From the NCBI GenBank assembly GCA_936924635.1, contig CAKZHP010000131.1:1-64000 (forward strand): a DNA stretch of 64,000 bases, in the 5' to 3' direction. Positions 61,862-64,000 of this stretch are shown here, piece after piece. Within the stretch, counting starts at the first letter, position 1. Each line of letters opens with the position of its first letter. Made by a program: the position numbers and the translations under genes. This DNA is from an uncultured Propionibacteriaceae bacterium. Its GTDB lineage: Bacteria > Actinomycetota > Actinomycetes > Propionibacteriales > Propionibacteriaceae. The notes beneath the pieces were generated by a model. That model searched no databases, had not been told where the DNA came from, and saw only the letters and a program-made list of their open reading frames with translations.

Positions 61862-64000
61862 TCAGGCCGTGGGGCGTACGAGCTCGTTGGTCGTGCGCAC
61901 CACCTCAGGGGTGAGGTCGTCGGCGGTGAGCGTGCCGCCGGAGACGCGGATCTCGGCGGTCTCCCCGGGCAGCAGCGTGAGCAGGCCCTGGTCGGCGACC
62001 AGGTCCGGCGACACCAGGTCGAGCATCAGGAACAGGTCGCGCACCAGCACGTCGGTGGTCAGCCGCACCACGCCGTCGGCGACGTCGATCGCCCAGGTCG
62101 GCTGGGTCAGCGCGGTGTCGCGCGGCTCGGCGTAGAACCACAGGTCGCGGCAACCGTCGAGCGAGGCCACCAGCACCTCGGACGCGGGATCCGCCGGGGC
62201 GCCGGCCTCCACCGGCACCGGCAGGCGCACGGTCTGGCGGGCCGGGAGCGCCACCGCGATCTCGGTGGCGGCGAGGGTCTCCCCGGCGTACGAGAGCCGG
62301 CTGACGGTCAGCGTCCCCTCCCAGGCCTCGTCGGTGTCGTTGATCACGGCGACCACGAGGCCGTCATCGGTGGGCTGGACGGTCACGAGGCGGTCGGCGT
62401 GGGCGGCGCGCAGCGCGTACCAGAGCGGCTTGTACACCCCGTGGCCGTCGATGGCCGCCCAGGACACCACCGGCCAGCAGTCGTTGATCTGCCACACCAC
62501 GGTGCCGCCGCAGTGGGGCCAGAGCGACCGGTACCAGGTCACGCCCGCCCGCATCGCCCACGCCTGGTTGAGCTGCATCGCCCAGTGCCACGCGCGCATC
62601 TCGCGCGGCATGTCGAGGTGCGGCACCAGGCCGGCGCTGAGGTTGAGGTTGCCCAGGAACGCCTTCTGGTGCACGAGCATGCCGGTCGACTGCGGCGTCA
62701 GCGGGCGCTCGCTGAGCGACCGCTCCAGCGTCGACCACGCGGGCGGGCCCTGCCAGCCGAACTCGGCGACAAACCGAGGTGCGTACGTGCGGTACTCCGA
62801 CCAGTCGCGGGCGTTCCACATGTCCCAGATGTGCATCGACCCGTGGGCCTCCGCGTTCGCGGGCTCACCTCCGGGGGAGAACGGCGAGCCCGGGATGTAC
62901 GGCAGCTGGGGCGTGATCTCCGCGACCAGGGCGGGGAACATCCGCTCGTAGTAGCCGAGCCCCCACGTCATGTCACCCAGCGAGCGCTGCCAGGTCGTGG
63001 ACTCGTGCATCACCAGGTTCTCGTTGTTGCCGCAGATCAGCACCAGGCTCGGGTGGTGGCCGATGCGGGCCAGGTTGTCGCGGGCCTCGGCCTCGATGCT
63101 CGACCACAGCGGCTCCTCCTCCGCGTACGCCGCGCAGGCCAGCAGCATGTCCTGCCAGGTGAGCAGCCCCATCTCGTCGCAGAGGTCGTAGAAGTCGTCG
63201 GACTCGTAGATGCCGCCGCCCCAGACCCGCACCAGGTTCACCCCGGCGTCGTACGTCTGCCGCAGCCGCGTCTCGTAGCGCTGCCGGTCGACCCGGGTGA
63301 CGAGCGCGTCGTCGGGGATCCAGTTCACGCCGCGCACGAGGACGGGGCGCTCGTTGACGTACAGGAGGAACGGCGTGCCGGCAGCGTCAGGGGTGGTGTC
63401 CCAGCGCGCGGAGCGGAAGCCCACGCGGCGCGTGGTCTCGTCGATCACGGTCTCCCCGTCGAGCAGCGTGACGGTGACGTCGTACCGGGGCTGCGACCCG
63501 TACCCGCGGGGCCACCAGAGCTCGGCGTCGGGCACCTCCAGGGCGAGCACGGTCTCGGCCGTGGCCGGGGCCTCCGTGGTGGCGCCGTGGCAGGTGACGC
63601 GTACGGTGAGCGGGCGGTCGGCCGCGGTCCGTACGCGGACACCCAGCACGCCGCCCTCGGCCGCCGGCTGCGCGTCGACCAGCACCTGCTCCAGACGCGC
63701 CGTCGTCCAGGTCTCCAGGCGGACGCCCTTCCAGATGCCCGAGGTGGCCGTGGCGATGCCCCAGTCCCAGCCGAAGCTGCACGCGTTCTTGCGGATGGCG
63801 TTGTAGGCCAGGGGGTACGGGCTGGGGCGGACGCCCAGGGCCAGCGCGGCGCTGGACGCGTGCCGGACGGGGCTGGTGAAGGCGACCGAGAGCGTGTTCT
63901 CGTCCTGCAGCAGGCCCGTGACGTCGAAGCGCCAGGTGCGGTGCATGTTGTCCACGTCGCCGAGCGGGCGGCCGTTGAGGCTCACGGTCGCGATGGTGTC
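61862..64000 (-). CDS. Beta-mannosidase (glycoside hydrolase family 2), 5' end outside the window
   Basis: The visible 713 codons cover the jelly-roll start (SLNGRPLGDVDNMHRTW), the Ig-like domain, the TIM barrel and the C-terminal beta-domains. The catalytic acid/base Glu is in CGNNENL, and the nucleophile Glu in VAEFGWQGPP. RKNACSFGWDWG is the usual mannosidase motif. It releases terminal beta-mannose. The frame is open to the right edge; a whole family member has about 820-850 residues, so roughly 110-130 are missing. No signal peptide can be assessed. Confidence 0.92.
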   Translation of the reverse strand, partial: DTIATVSLNGRPLGDVDNMHRTWRFDVTGLLQDENTLSVAFTSPVRHASSAALALGVRPSPYPLAYNAIRKNACSFGWDWGIATATSGIWKGVRLETWTTARLEQVLVDAQPAAEGGVLGVRVRTAADRPLTVRVTCHGATTEAPATAETVLALEVPDAELWWPRGYGSQPRYDVTVTLLDGETVIDETTRRVGFRSARWDTTPDAAGTPFLLYVNERPVLVRGVNWIPDDALVTRVDRQRYETRLRQTYDAGVNLVRVWGGGIYESDDFYDLCDEMGLLTWQDMLLACAAYAEEEPLWSSIEAEARDNLARIGHHPSLVLICGNNENLVMHESTTWQRSLGDMTWGLGYYERMFPALVAEITPQLPYIPGSPFSPGGEPANAEAHGSMHIWDMWNARDWSEYRTYAPRFVAEFGWQGPPAWSTLERSLSERPLTPQSTGMLVHQKAFLGNLNLSAGLVPHLDMPREMRAWHWAMQLNQAWAMRAGVTWYRSLWPHCGGTVVWQINDCWPVVSWAAIDGHGVYKPLWYALRAAHADRLVTVQPTDDGLVVAVINDTDEAWEGTLTVSRLSYAGETLAATEIAVALPARQTVRLPVPVEAGAPADPASEVLVASLDGCRDLWFYAEPRDTALTQPTWAIDVADGVVRLTTDVLVRDLFLMLDLVSPDLVADQGLLTLLPGETAEIRVSGGTLTADDLTPEVVRTTNELVRPTA

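Overview
The window is chromosomal DNA of a high-GC Actinomycetota. The evidence is GC-rich third codon positions, many GTG starts, a fused CydDC exporter, an AccA3-type biotin carboxylase with its own carrier domain, and the gene order DUF5318 - class A PBP - GT87, which matches Rv0049-ponA1-Rv0051 of mycobacteria. A member of the Propionibacteriales (Nocardioides-like) is my best guess, but it is only a guess. No prophage, insertion sequence, CRISPR array or rRNA operon is visible.

Layout. 0.1-6.2 kb: tRNA-Ala, cell-wall synthesis (DUF5318, class A PBP), a nucleotidyltransferase relic and two polyprenol-type membrane glycosyltransferases. 6.2-10 kb (minus): a flippase - Wzy-like - nagA operon. 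10-15.4 kb: a lipoprotein/secreted-protein pair of unusual composition, a membrane-anchored molybdopterin oxidoreductase, a second Wzy-like protein and a CDP-alcohol phosphatidyltransferase. 15.4-18.9 kb: a TetR/drug-efflux pair flanked by two copies of a duplicated small Cys/His protein gene. 19-21 kb: a two-component system. 21-23.5 kb: three neighbouring genes (LtrA, P-loop kinase, DinB), each broken by one base. 23.6-26.3 kb: acyltransferase, aminotransferase and dehydrogenase of a WbpD/E/B-type pathway to a diacetamido-uronic acid nucleotide sugar; the likely WbpA step lies at 31.5 kb. Between them are a DUF885 relic, a small type VII-secretion-like gene set, MarR-DoxX and vapBC. 32.8-36.4 kb: two proteins of unknown function, an aldo/keto reductase and a sirtuin. 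36.4-44 kb (minus): blaI - M56 peptidase - cydA - cydB - cydDC, the bd oxidase module. 44.2-46.8 kb: phosphatase, nitrilase-family amidase and a Tat-exported dioxygenase-like lipoprotein. 46.9-52.5 kb (minus): transporter - pxpA - pxpB - pxpC - biotin carboxylase, a 5-oxoproline utilisation operon. 52.7-64 kb: DUF2200, MOSC, an alpha/beta hydrolase, an uncharacterised envelope operon, a DJ-1 family protein, a lipoprotein, ilvE and a beta-mannosidase cut by the right edge.

How they fit together. Much of the window serves the cell envelope: peptidoglycan synthesis, two Wzy-like proteins, a flippase, lipid-linked sugar transferases and the sugar-nucleotide genes could build and export one surface glycan. 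Respiration (cyd) and oxoproline salvage are separate modules.

Two window-wide patterns stand out. About two dozen genes have a TAnnnT-like hexamer ending 5-7 nt before the start codon, with no Shine-Dalgarno site in most of them, so they are probably transcribed without a leader. Single-base indels cluster between 21.6 and 29.4 kb and break or shift the frame of five genes.
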